This document shows positions 1 through 10,479 of a DNA stretch of 64,000 nt, piece after piece. The position numbers were made by a program, and so were the translations under genes. Source of the DNA: Dermanyssus gallinae (taxonomy: Eukaryota > Arthropoda > Arachnida > Mesostigmata > Dermanyssidae); contig QVRM01000335.1 of the NCBI GenBank assembly GCA_003439945.1, positions 469,501-533,500 of the forward strand. The letters are read 5' to 3'. Numbering within the stretch: position 1 is the stretch's first letter; the number at the start of each line of letters is the position of its first letter. Under the pieces are notes generated by a model, which was not told the origin of the DNA, ran no database searches, and saw only the letters and a program-made list of their open reading frames with translations.

Positions 1-2311
1 CGGGGGTGCTGGGGGGTTGGGCGGTGTCAGCGAAGGCAAATCCTCGTAACGGGTGGCGGCACAGCTCAGTAAAGCAAGGCAGCTAGTGAGTTTGCTAGAG
101 AGTTATCTAGCCAGATCTAGATTCTAACTAAGGCGCGCGTCTTGGTCTTGTCACCACCACCGTCTGTGTCCGTCTCTGCGTTGTTGTCGTAGAGTTGTCG
201 GTGGTAGCGGTGGTTGATGGTCGTTAGCGGCTGCTACGGCTTAACAACACGAACGACGAACAGTCAGCCTCACGTTACGTTAGATCGTAGATGAGGTAGG
301 TCGTCGATCGATCGATCGATCTATCGATCGATCGATGGCGCTACTGACGAACTAGATGACGACACAGACACTCGTCGAAACAAACGTAGCCGGCACGTAG
401 ATCGTTGTGCACACGCTTACGGCACGCCACGCCACGATGATGTCTGTGCAGCAGCGCAACTGCACGTAGCACGAAGCACACGAAGGTTGGTCAGCTGTCA
501 GCGACCGAACAGAAACGGAAAACACCCAGTAGTAGTTGTTGTGTTGTCTCGCCACGACCTCGCCACGATAGCGACACACAGGGCACGCAGGCACACAGAA
601 CACAGCTGTTGCTGGCTGATTACGCACGCAGGCACGGCCGCACAGACGGGAAGCGGGGGAGCAGCTCGAACAGAGTATGATTTCTGGAGTATGATACTAC
701 CTACCCTGCCAGGTACATACAGACTCGATGGGTGGTTCGAAGTTGGGCTTGTTCATCACCAACTGGCGGCGGCGGCGGCACTAACAACGTTTGGCCGGCG
801 AGCTCCAGCGTGAGTCTGCGTCATTTACGGATGGCACCGGGGTGTCGTCGGAAGAACGGCATTGTCGCGATTGGCGCTCGCGCACGCGCGCTAAGGAAAG
901 GGTCCACTACCCCAGCGCTGGCCGGCAGAGCGGGGGGGGGGGATGGGGGGTGAGGGACGGGTGCTAGGGGGCAAACGGCAACAGCGTCCCCCGACGCCGG
1001 CCGTGTCACAAGTGTCAGCAGTGAAGGAAAAGAAGGGGGGTCGATCGCGAAATGCGAGAGAAATCACGTCCCATTGTAACGGCATCGTAATTTAAGGTGA
1101 ACGAACGAACGGTGGACGTGGCGGGGTGAGCGGCACCAGCTGAGCAATTCACGGCAGAATGTGCTTCGCTGAGTCTTCTTCTTGTTGTTGTTGTTTTTCC
1201 TCTTTTCTTGGCTTTCTTCTGATTCTGCTCTGCTCTGCTCTTCTGAATCGTCATGCATTGATTGTGACAGTCAGCCGGTGGTGTGTCTGAAAATCCGCGC
1301 TTCCAATTAGACCTGGTGGCGTAGAACCGACCGCTGATGACGATGTGACGTCATCAGCTGCGATTTGGAAGTTGTTTCAAGCTGTGCGGATGTTGGTAGC
1401 CGCCCAGTAGGGATGAGATTGGAATGCAGTTTCGTATAGCCGAAACTTCAGCAAGCATCACTGTTAGTGTATTTGACTTACTGGGTATCCGTACGCATGA
1501 GGCCGGCGACCGAAAAACGGATAAGGAAGCAATTAGAACGGAAATTACCGGTTAAATGGCCGAGGGAACGAGAACAATCGTACTAGGTGGAGCTTAGATT
1601 ATCCTCACGTGAGCTTGGGCTACGTAACTAGGACAGCTACTAGGTGTGAGGTAAATAACAGACAGCATAAAATTACAGCATATCTGCTTAAGTAAGCCTG
1701 CTTCTCTTTTAGAAGACATTAGACAGAACCTGTCAAACGCCAAATGACTTGAAGAAGGAAACAGCGAAATAACAAATGACAAAATCTAAAACGTTCCCGC
1801 AGATTAACTCAAATCACAATATTGTCTTGTATTTAGTTTTTTGTGTTTAAGTTGATGGTTCAGTGGCTTCCGTAATAGCAAAATGACTGTTTGAAATAAA
1901 AACATGTCTATGCATTACGCTTACTGCTAAATAGCAGCGTAAATCGCGTAATAGCATCACATAGCGTCATAGAAGCGTAATAACCAAGGCGTAGATTTAG
2001 CAAGCTGTGGGGTTTGTCAAATCCACAACGAGAACAAATCCACCGTTTAAGCTCAGCGATTGGTTTTTCTGTGGTACAGAGATAAGTAAGTAGAAATATT
2101 TGTCCTAAGAATTATTTTTGTTCGTAATATCCGTTCAAGGAGTTAATGAGACATTTTTCCAAAAATAGGTCCCGTAGTAATCTCTCCGAATTTTTTGGGG
2201 GGACTTGCACCTAACTTTGTGGAGGCAAGTTAACCTTTAATTATATCTAGGTACGAATTGACTATAGACCTTGCGCAACTAACGATATGATACACATATC
2301 CACAGTTAGAG

Positions 2312-2315
<4 letters not shown>
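1..2315. other. gene-free left flank with (ATCG)n tract
   Basis: No coding exon could be recognised here. The first ~1,100 bases are GC-richer than most of the window and contain a tetranucleotide (ATCG)n tract at about 303-336 and G-runs near 930-950. The open frames present are short and low in complexity. The GC-rich part could be a promoter or an untranslated first exon of a gene lying outside the window, but nothing decides this. Confidence 0.4.

Positions 2316-2378
<63 letters not shown>
2316..2378. repeat. (TA)n microsatellite
   Basis: About 62 bp of uninterrupted TA. It directly abuts the 3'-tail copy of the R2-like element that starts at 2,379. Confidence 0.95.
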
Positions 2379-2383
<5 letters not shown>

Positions 2384-2440
2384 GATTTATTAATAATATA
2401 CAATACGCTTGCACACTCGGCAGTGCTTGCCTCTATATAT
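2379..2440 (-). mobile_element. 3'-tail fragment of the R2-like retroelement
   Basis: This segment matches 37,216-37,280, the 3' untranslated end of the R2-like element, in the same orientation relative to an adjacent (TA)n array. Both contain the run gtgatgatttattaataat followed by cactcggcagtgct. Read on the minus strand it ends ...AATAAATCATCAC and then (TA)n. No coding part of the element is seen here, so it is a severely 5'-truncated copy. Confidence 0.65.
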
Positions 2441-2579
2441 ACATACATATACACATGCCGAGATGTTTTGCATATATACATATGAGCCATTATCGCAAGC
2501 AGTAAAGTGGGAAAGTGGCAGGTAAGTAAACAGACCTTCTACAGAAATCACTAAACAAGTACGGATTACTAAACCGAGC

Positions 2580-2795
2580 AAGCCGGCTTGGTGGCAAAGC
2601 CTTTGGCTTGCATTCGGGAGGCCTGGGTTCGAGATCCAGACCGGCCACTCTTAAATTGGTTTGCATGGTTTTCAATTTAGACATGGTAAATGCAAGAGTG
2701 AATTAAAAATTTGCCATGACATAAAAAAAACGTACACGGGCATTAGCCTTACGAAAAAAAGATTAAGAAAAAACTAGCTAGTGTCACGGCTATTG
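2580..2795 (+). mobile_element. tRNA-derived SINE, family 1 (copy 1)
   Basis: The head resembles a tRNA gene. An A-box-like TTGGTGGCAAAGCC is followed ~35 bases on by a B-box-like GGGTTCGAGATCC, and the segment between resembles a tRNA-Ala(UGC) anticodon arm. The body then runs to cgggcattagccttacg and an A-rich end. It is about 75-80% alike by eye to 61,598-61,815, head and tail, which shows a dispersed family rather than a lone tRNA pseudogene. It would be transcribed by RNA polymerase III and mobilised by a LINE in trans. Confidence 0.75.
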
Positions 2796-2799
2796 CGTA

Positions 2800-3719
2800 A
2801 TTGAATTTCCCCTAACTGTATGTTTTTACATATAGCAGTCATTCATTCACTGAATTAAAATTACACTACAAAGGGCAAACAGAAATATGTCGTTCATCAT
2901 TATCATACAGGTCATTCCCACCAACCCAGTAGTTAGCCTCGACTCCACTGTATAAACCCCTAAAACGTAGCAAGCTGCCAGACGCATCGGCGGTCTTTGC
3001 ATTTTTTCGCCCGGTGGGACGGTTGCTGAAGTGTTCGATTTGTATATAATGATTGACTGTATTGTAATTATGTAACATCTTGAAATGCAATGTTATTGCG
3101 AAATGAACAATATGTATGTATATGGCTGAATCTTTTGCCTCGCCACACCTTGCCCAATTTTGATACGGCACCTACGACCCTGCGGCGGCAATGCACTGGC
3201 AATGCCACCGAGTCGCCTTCAGACGCGGAACCGCACCAAGCGAACAAAAACTAACGCTGAAGAGTCATCGCGCGTCACCAAAAGCCCTTATAGAGTGTTA
3301 TAGCCTAACCACTAGGCCAAACTGTAAATTTCTAGGTCAAATGTGTATTAATGACACTTTGCGTGGCATGATTGGTCTGTTGCCACCACTGGCCGCATTT
3401 GCGCTGGTTGGCAATGCGTTGAGAAGTCTATATCTAGTCTATACCTAATTGTAGGCATGCCTACGTAACCACAGTATAGAAGCGTTCAACTCGTTTAGCT
3501 GATTATCTAAAAACGATACAAACAACGCACACGATAATACACCGTTTGTAGCCAGCTGTCGTCGAGTCTCTCGGCAGCAAGCAAAGCTATACAATACGTG
3601 TTTCTATGGTCGTTTTTCGGTTGCTATTATCGAAAGATTTTTGACAACCCTCAATTGGTATTGGCTGCTGAACAGTAATAGTTACAACTTCTCTTCACAA
3701 TAAATTGCTTCAATTCAAC
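2800..3719. other. no gene recognised
   Basis: Ordinary AT-rich sequence. Short open frames on both strands show no recognisable domain and no plausible splice-site context. Confidence 0.4.
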
Positions 3720-3900
3720 GACGTCGCACAGTGTTGACCTTGGTCTTCAAAAGCGTTCCGAAAGAGTTTCGTGCACACAAGTATGTGATAACGACACATA
3801 TCGTCTTCGCCACAGCAACAACAACAAAAACTGCAGATACATTCGTTAGTACTGAAGCAGTTTGACTTCATGCATATATCGGGGTGGTATCGATGCCACG
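3720..3900 (-). pseudogene. retroelement C-terminal zinc-knuckle fragment (LINE family A)
   Basis: The minus strand encodes ITWHRYHPDICM, then a CICSFC cluster and CRYHILVC. The same order and spacing (WHxYH, then CxCxxC, then YHILxC) is found on the plus strand at 16,420-16,545 and 38,150-38,285, so this is the C-terminal tail of one dispersed non-LTR element family. The fragment is short and has extra cysteine codons from a local CAA/TGT repeat. Its upstream edge runs into a (TAC)n tract. The family clade is not known to me. Confidence 0.6.
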
Positions 3901-3901
3901 T

Positions 3902-3945
3902 TATTACTACTACTACTACTACTACTACTACAACTACTACTACGA
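3902..3945. repeat. (ACT)n trinucleotide repeat
   Basis: About 14 units of ACT/TAC with one interruption. It forms the upstream boundary of the zinc-knuckle fragment on the minus strand. Confidence 0.9.
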
Positions 3946-4689
3946 CATTTCCTGACAATTGTGCGATTTTTGTGTAAGGTCTTCTCTTTATTTCATTCAT
4001 CTGACTTGCTGTTGTTGGCTGGGGCTTCGGCTTTGCGGTTTGCGACCACGAAGTCGTTCTGACTCGCCCTAAATTATCGGTTGGACTGGAGCACTTCTTC
4101 TGTGTGAAGCTATAGCTTTTCTACGGTCATACATTCTGCACTCATTGTCTGCTTCAAACTCGTTTCGACCGCGGGAGCGCTGGACGCGTATGTTGTAGAT
4201 TTTAGTATTGGCTCTATATAAGCTTTTTAGAACACTTTATATCAACTTCCTAGTCTGCCGCAACGGTAAACGTTTTTTTAATCATACTTTACATTTGGAA
4301 GTTTGTCATTGGAAGTGTCTTTTTAACTAATACGTTACAATTGGACGTGTCGTTTCACGCTGATGTCATGTAGGTTTTTAGGTAGCAGTAAAAACATCGC
4401 AGCGGTAGTAGCTTAGTTTGCACCTCGTTAATGTGTCTTGCGGACGACAGTTCTAGTGTTAGGGTAGTACCGAGATAGTTGAGATAGTGCTTGGCTATGC
4501 AGAAAAATGCAGACATGTTACATTTGCAAAATGGTAGAGAAAGCCTAGGTGCTTGTGGTGCTTCTATAGTTTTTGTATCTTTACAGTAGGCTCTTAGATT
4601 TAAGAGTTTATTGAACTGAAGTTCGACTGTACTACAGAACCTCTAATGGAAGCAAAATCAAGCAACAGTCGATCCAAATAGGACTCATC

Positions 4690-5280
4690 CACGACTCATG
4701 AGTTGTTATGGATGCTTTCCTTACTCCCCAATTGGGATGCACGATTAAGGTCGAGTGACAGCCTCTGACGCAAGAATTCACTGCTCTCGAGTCTCCCGTC
4801 GTATGGTTAAGGGCTCTACTCACACGCTGAATTAGCTTGAGCGTAAGGGGGCCTGCAGCTCCTATAGTCTTGAACAACAACAACAGAAAGAAAAATCGTG
4901 CGGATAATCAACGCTAGAGTATTTTCTGCATTTGCTAGCCTCTGCTTACCTGGAGGCATGACCTGCCCGGTCCGCAACTTCACCGACCATCGAAGGGGCT
5001 AATGAGTCGGGTACAGTTGCGTTCTAAACGATCTAAACCTCAAGCATGCGGCCACGCTCAAAAGGTGTCAGGCTCAGACCGTTAGGTTTTTTCCATCTTC
5101 CTTGGGAAGACCCGGGGGTCTCAGTATACACGGAAAGCCGGCAAATTTCAGTGCGCGACTAAAGGTGTCATTTAAGGCGGAGTGATGTGCTCGTCGGCCT
5201 GCACTCAAGGCGCATGACAGGCCATGATGGGCCAACGCGTCCACAAGGTCCTCACGCCGACAACGATGGGGCACGACTGG
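4690..5280 (-). pseudogene. retroelement-like fragment with GKxxxGLTL-type domain
   Basis: On the minus strand the readings SALNDTFSRALKFAGFPC, GLPKEDGKNLTV and ERGRM are followed, after frame changes, by LTLKLIQRVSRALNHTTGDS. The first half is alike at DNA level to 20,440-20,612 (shared runs such as caccgaccatcgaaggggct and agcatgcggccacgctc). A similar protein pattern appears at 39,090-39,200 and weakly at 10,370-10,470. I recall proteins with a GKRPDGLTL...WD pattern as common repeats in invertebrate genomes, but I cannot name the family securely. The PD...D arrangement could be nuclease-like. This copy has several frameshifts and is not functional. Confidence 0.5.
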
Positions 5281-5299
5281 TCAACACCAAAAAAAATCC

Positions 5300-5465
5300 T
5301 TTCGGGGCTGACTCTCAACCAAGATTTAACGTCCATGGGACTGCTTTTCGCATTGCTTCATAAACGGACCCCATGAATACAAATGTGCATCGGTGGGGCT
5401 CGAACTCGCGCACCTATCTAGTGTCTCCTCCGTTCGCGAGGCGCAGACCACCACGCTTATGCACG
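5300..5465 (-). mobile_element. tRNA-derived SINE, family 2 (copy a)
   Basis: On the minus strand there is a tRNA-like head with GCGCCTCGCGAACGGAGGAG and a B-box-like GAGTTCGAGCCCC, then CATTTGTATTCATGGGG and a tail ending near CAGCCCCGAAA. The same order is seen at 28,301-28,465, 31,610-31,790, 54,489-54,597 and 62,645-62,810. The family is present in both orientations, as expected of a mobile SINE. Confidence 0.8.
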
Positions 5466-7093
5466 TCGTCTCGTCCAAACAGCAAACATTGCTAAATAAA
5501 TCAAATATCGTGGGCCGCAAATAAGTATGCCAATCTCAGTTCTGATAGCATGGCAAGCTATCTAGACGATGCGACGTCCACAGGCTTACTCCTAGACGTA
5601 TTTGCCGACATCGAGTGAGCTAGGCGTTTTGAGACTAATAATGGTTTTGTGTTAAATGGCTATAAATGTAAAGCTTCACCGAAGCTAGTTTAAATATAGA
5701 ACAACGACAAACCTTAGAATACTAGCCTTCTTCGCCAGGAAGCAGATTCATAATAAGGAGAACTTGGCACTATTGAGTAAACAATACAAAAAGAAAGTAG
5801 ATATTGACTCATAGAAATATGTTTGACCAGAATAAAATCTTTGTCAAACACACCAGTAAAAATGTATCTTCAACAAGCAGCACTCGAATAATAGCACGGA
5901 GAAGTGCTCGAATTGCACTGAGAAATGCTATTCGACCACCGACAGTTGTTTACGCCTTTCAGTTAGCTCAACTTTACACCGAGACTTGGCAAAGCTTTGG
6001 AAACTTTTCTATTTTATTTCTACGATTTTATATACATTTCTTGAGGCGATAGATCCATGCACCGAAGCACACCTCCAAATCGATTTTTCTTCGATGCTTT
6101 CACCCTCCATCTAGGTGGCTTCATGCACCAATTCGCCATCGCCAAAGGTGAAAACTTTTGTTAGGCATTCTGCATTATACTTTCATATAATGTTATACTC
6201 GTCACTGTACTACTCTCTGCCTATTCGACAATCGCCTTAACAACGACAAATCGCTCTTGGTGAAGAAACTGGGCAACCATCATCTTTCCTTGCACACCCC
6301 CCCCCCCCGGACGAGGTTTCATTCCCAATGATCGATGGAACGTCTTCGTAACACTCTTGTACGCTTTGATAGCTCTAATTGGAAGCTGTACAAAAGAACA
6401 GCATGCAGGCCAAGTTATTTGTACGGCTGTATTGGGGCACCGACATGCTTGTGCTCGCCATGTTCTCAAACCGTTACCTGTATCCGGCAGATAGAATCGA
6501 CTCGAATGTTCCACCTGACACACCAAGAAACACATGACGCTCTCCTACAATCGATTCGTTTCTTAACTCACTCTTCGATACGCAAATTATTCCCAGATTC
6601 ACACGTTCATACAATAGCCTTACCACTGCTTTGATAGTAGTGCTAGTAAGAAGCATACAAATGCTAACGGCTCTATGGCAACGTCGTAAGCTCTGAGTCG
6701 TTTGCTATATGTATACAGGTACAGGCAATGATCCACCTTGGATTAGTTAGGACATACCTTGGACGCTCACAAGATTTTTTCCTGTTTTGATAATAGTAAT
6801 GCTTATAATGAAAGTCACCATGCGTAGTTCTTTGCTCCAGACAAGTGCCAGGGCGCCGAAAGAGTTATTGGCCTTGGCCTTAAACCCAGAAGACAGTATA
6901 AAATGAAAGAAAAAAAAACACGATCTTACAAGACAATAGCGCCGCCACAAAGCGCTTTGCTGAAAGTATTGTCTGCCGTTGTGGTCAACGGTTGATCATC
7001 TCTGCTCTTGCTTACATGTATTGACCATGTCTGTACTTTCCTACATATATATATATATATATATACATATATAGATACACATATAGAGAGAAG

Positions 7094-7125
<32 letters not shown>

Positions 7126-7598
7126 AAAGAAGACGCGATAATTATAATTTTATTAAATCTTGACGAGTCCCTAGATTAGTTGAACGGATCGATTTACATA
7201 GATTATGAAAACGTCTATAGTTGAGGTTAAAAGCGTGTGTGAATGACCGGCAACTAGCTAGTTATTATTCAGCGACAACACGAGCTTTTAACTATCATAC
7301 TAGTAATTAGCCTATGCAATGCGTGCACAATTAGCGCGACTTTCGGTGTTTTTCCACGCAGTCGTGGAACAACGTCGTCATACGTCACCGCTACAAGTAG
7401 GTAATTTTCGAAATGATGGCGGCAATTAAGCATACTGCCATATGACTAATTCGTAGCAGTCCAGTCGTTCCAGGAGTGAACAAGCTGGTGTTGGTAAACA
7501 CTGGTGTACTTATAACAATGGAAGATAGCTTTACAACGTGTAGTTGTACAGGGTCTTTGGTGGTCGTACTAGCAATTACGTAGCGCTTCCAAACTCTG
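5466..7598. other. no gene recognised; microsatellites
   Basis: AT-rich sequence with short open frames only. It contains a poly-C run at about 6,297-6,308, a (TA)n run near 7,044-7,065 and a GA-rich run near 7,085-7,125. No exon or transposon domain could be supported. Confidence 0.4.

Positions 7599-7654
<56 letters not shown>
7599..7654. repeat. (TA)n microsatellite
   Basis: About 55 bp of uninterrupted AT/TA. It produces a spurious open frame of alternating Tyr and Ile codons. Confidence 0.95.
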
Positions 7655-7656
<2 letters not shown>

Positions 7657-7970
7657 AGGAAGGATTTATTATTCGCTTGACATGCATAGGTAAATACACA
7701 TGCGTCCGTTGTATATAAGAGACGCTTAGAGCGGCAGTATAAGCGGACATGTTGACATACGAGTCACCCTCGTCTCTAGGGTTTTCCCAGCAGTCCTTGT
7801 GTAAACATGGTCGCTGACTCCTCTCAGCGGTGAGTGCCTCAGTGAGCATCACGCTAACCAAACTCGATCAACAACAGGTGACAACACGGCCGTGAATGAC
7901 TAGCGCACTAGCCATTTAGACCACGTCCACACCTTTTATATATATATATATATATACATATATACATATA

Positions 7971-7998
7971 CAGGTAGTTCCATAAGTTCTTAGAATGA
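7971..7998 (+). repeat. mariner left terminal inverted repeat
   Basis: 28 bases identical to the reverse complement of 9,232-9,259. Preceded directly by TA. Confidence 0.95.
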
Positions 7999-8147
7999 GC
8001 TTTTTAGAATTCGAATTTTGGCGCGCTTCCACCGCTATTAGGAACTGCAGCTTTTCGACTGCTAGCACTTAAAATATTATGGTGATTGGCCGTTGCGATT
8101 TCGTTTGATAGCTTTTCCCGCGCAACGTATCGGCGTGATTTTTAAAA

Positions 8148-9193
8148 ATGAAGAAAAACGAGTTTCGAGTGGTTATCAAGCATTTTTATTTCAAAGGTTG
8201 GAATGCGACCCAAGTAAAAATTGGGTTGGACGAGACGTACGGTGACTCTGCGCCATGTTTTGCCACTGTTTCCAACTGGATTAATGTGTTAAAGAGAGGT
8301 CGCAGGAGCACCGAGAATGAACTACGTCCAGGAGGCCAAAAACGGCAACTGATGAGGAAAACATAGAGAAAGTGCGAAACATCGTTGGCACAGATAAGCG
8401 AATGAACATTAAGGAGATAGCGGAGGCATTAGGAATTAGTTTAGGTAGTGTGCATTTTATCCTATACGAAAACTTGAAGATGAAAGAGCTCAGAGAAAAA
8501 TGGCTGCCGCATTTGCTCAACCAAGGCCAAAAAACGCGCCTGTTTTCGCTTCACAGCGAAATTTGGCCAAGATGTCGAACAATCCGTCGGATTTTTGGCG
8601 CAGATTCATGACCGTCGATGAAAGCTGGGTCCATCACTACACTCCCGAGACCCAAGAAGCATCTTGCCAATGGTGTGCACCTGATGAAGGACCTCCGAAG
8701 AGGGTGCGGACAACGGCATTGACCGGAAAGGTGATGGCTACAGTTTTTTAAGACCAACGTAGAATAATGCTGGTCGACTACCTTGAGAGCGGTAAAACGA
8801 TCACAGGAGAATATTATGCAAGAACGTTGGACTGCCTTTAGCAAGAACTCATCGTGAAACGGCCCGCTTTGCAGAAGAAGGTTGTCCTGTTTCACCAGGA
8901 ACAATGCTCCTGCACACAAGTCCCGGCAAGCATCGGCAAAACTGGCCCAACTGAGGTTCGAACTTATTGAACAACCTTCCTATTCTCCAGACCTGGCCCC
9001 CTCTGATTATTTCCTCTTCGAACATTTGAAGAATAGTCTCGGTGGAAAGCGTTTTTCCAGCAATGAAGAGGTTAAGGCTGCTGTCAATGCCTATTTTCAG
9101 TCTAAAGACGCGGAATTCTACTTAAGAGGTATAAAAGCTCTGAAATCTTGGTGGGAAAAGTGTATTGAGCATCTCGGGGAGTATATCGAATAA
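8148..9193 (+). pseudogene. mariner transposase (D,D34D type), degenerate
   Basis: The start is ATG at 8,148, and the frame spans about 348 codons, the normal length. The N-terminal part holds the helix-turn-helix DNA-binding region (WNATQVKIGLDETYGD, then FATVSNWINVLKRGR). The linker LGISLGSVHFIL and the catalytic core follow. The first catalytic Asp is seen in TVDESWVHHYTPE, and the third in YSPDLAPSDYFLFEHLKN. The second lies in the segment around 8,890-8,910, where one extra A (FHQ then NNAPAHKS in the next frame) destroys it. Other lesions are frame changes near 8,330 and 8,550-8,580, TAA at 8,749-8,751 where a Trp is expected before Asp, and TAG at 8,839-8,841. The C-terminal reading ends at TAA after GEYIE. 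The copy is clearly dead, yet both halves are easily recognised, suggesting moderate age. Confidence 0.93.
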
Positions 9194-9231
9194 GATACAT
9201 TTAAAAACATGATTTGGAAAATTCTTGGTTT

Positions 9232-9259
9232 TCATTCTAAGAACTTATGGAACTACCTG
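9232..9259 (-). repeat. mariner right terminal inverted repeat
   Basis: 28 bases, the perfect reverse complement of 7,971-7,998, followed by TA at 9,260-9,261. Confidence 0.95.
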
Positions 9260-9260
9260 T

Positions 9261-9314
<54 letters not shown>
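9260..9314. repeat. (TA)n microsatellite
   Basis: TA-rich tract joining the right mariner end to a hairpin-forming unit at 9,316-9,390. It gives spurious Tyr-Ile open frames. Confidence 0.9.
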
Positions 9315-9315
<1 letters not shown>

Positions 9316-9317
<2 letters not shown>

Positions 9318-9390
9318 GTCTACAAAAAAGGTTTGTCGGTTTTTTAATGATTCTCTACGGACAAAACCGACAAAACTTTTTTGTAGCCCT
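9316..9390. repeat. 75-bp hairpin, mariner-end-like inverted repeat
   Basis: The arm at 9,320-9,343 (CTACAAAAAAGGTTTGTCGG...) pairs with 9,363-9,386 over 24 bp with one mismatch, and the pairing extends outwards by a GGG/CCC block. The loop is 19 bases. The outer sequence TTGGGTCTACAAAAAAG follows a TA, as the ends of some mariner elements do. It could be the two ends of a second, internally deleted element placed back to back. Confidence 0.7.
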
Positions 9391-10369
9391 TTTTTTGGAA
9401 CCGTCTTCTCCGGCCGGCAAATTTATTTTAGTTCAATAAGTTTTCATTGAGCTTGAAATTTCCGTTATTACACAAATTCAAACAATTATAACTATTCAGG
9501 TAAATTTGCAGAAAAGGCTATCGCCCGTGTCTATATATATATATAGCGTTGACACGAGCTACATTTGGTCATCAGTTGCTCTGCTTGGACGCTCTTCGCG
9601 GGTACTTGGCCGTACAGAATGCGTTGTATCGCAAAATCTGTTCAGTAACACATCAGCGCGCACTGCCAGGGATGAGGGCGGCATTCCCAATGGCCGATCG
9701 AAGCTCTCTAAAGCACTCTTGTGCACTTAATAATAAGGCCAGAAGTACAAGGTGGGTAGGGTAAACCACACCCAAAAAAATGCAAAATCCCGAAACTTGC
9801 GGCAGGTCGCGGCGCCGTGGTGATGAATAACGACGGCTTTACGGTTGCACACGCCTTTCAAATTCCACCAAACGCCCAGCATGAGGCAGCAATTTTTTTT
9901 ATTTTATTAGCTTGTCTGGAACTCATGCGCCACGGTGCGAACTATCTGTCCATCCATGCGACACATTAATCACGTTCAGTTTGTTTTATAAGAGCAGTCA
10001 TTTCATCGGTATCTACCGTGGATGAAAGGCCAATCTGTTCGTGCTTGACGATCTGTCACACTAAAATCGCCGAAAGGCATCACAAACCGGTGCTTATGTG
10101 TGCTACGAACGCGCACAATACGCGGCCCGTGGGCAGCACAAATATTTGCCGCCGAACCAGTCGTGTTCCGTCCTTCGCGAGGGTGCGATGGCTTAGTTTC
10201 ACGCAAATGGGCCTCCGAAATGGGTGTGCTAGTGTCCCACTTCCACTGACAAAACAACGCAACGCTGTGGCATCGAGATACGTTCAATAGGAACTGCTTT
10301 GCTGCCATACATACGTCATCAGCCTCATGACACCAGTCTGATTCAACAAGGTCCTCATACTGCATTTCA
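9391..10369. other. no gene recognised
   Basis: Contains a short (TA)n tract near 9,531-9,544 and a T-rich run near 9,891-9,905. Longer open frames at 10,003-10,365 on both strands have no recognisable domain and no coding support. Confidence 0.35.
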
Positions 10370-10470
10370 CCGCTGTATATCGGGTGACTCTGACGCCAAA
10401 ATTCTCATGATATCAAGTCTCCCGTCAAGAGAGAGAGTCAACGCTAAGCTACACGATGAATCATCAACTT
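10370..10470 (-). pseudogene. possible short remnant of the GKxxxGLTL-type element
   Basis: On the minus strand LTGDLIS, a stop, then EFWRQSHPIYSGEM follows the pattern TGD....F..Q......I..G that comes near the end of the domain found at 4,690-5,280 (there TTGDSRAVNS). The match is short and interrupted by a stop, so it is tentative. Confidence 0.25.
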
Positions 10471-10479
10471 CTATGTTAA

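Larger units (their letters stand above)
7971..9259 (+). mobile_element. mariner transposon, full length, inactive
   Basis: A complete Tc1/mariner-superfamily element of 1,289 bp. The outermost 28 bases at each end are a perfect inverted repeat beginning CAGGTAGTTCCATAAGTTCT, and TA dinucleotides flank both ends (7,969-7,970 and 9,260-9,261), the target duplication made by this superfamily. It carries one transposase frame in the expected place. It landed inside a (TA)n-rich tract, with TA repeats continuing on both sides. The length and TIR size are typical of mariner elements (about 1.3 kb, ~28 bp). The transposase is broken, so the copy cannot move by itself, but the intact ends could still be recognised by an active transposase supplied in trans. 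Confidence 0.95.

Noticed and set aside
2580..2650. A functional tRNA gene
   Set aside because: The A- and B-box-like motifs are present, but the acceptor stem pairs poorly, and the same head continues into a SINE body shared with 61.6 kb.
10003..10365. A 120-codon minus-strand open frame as a gene
   Set aside because: There is no recognisable motif, and an overlapping plus-strand frame of similar length is equally plausible.
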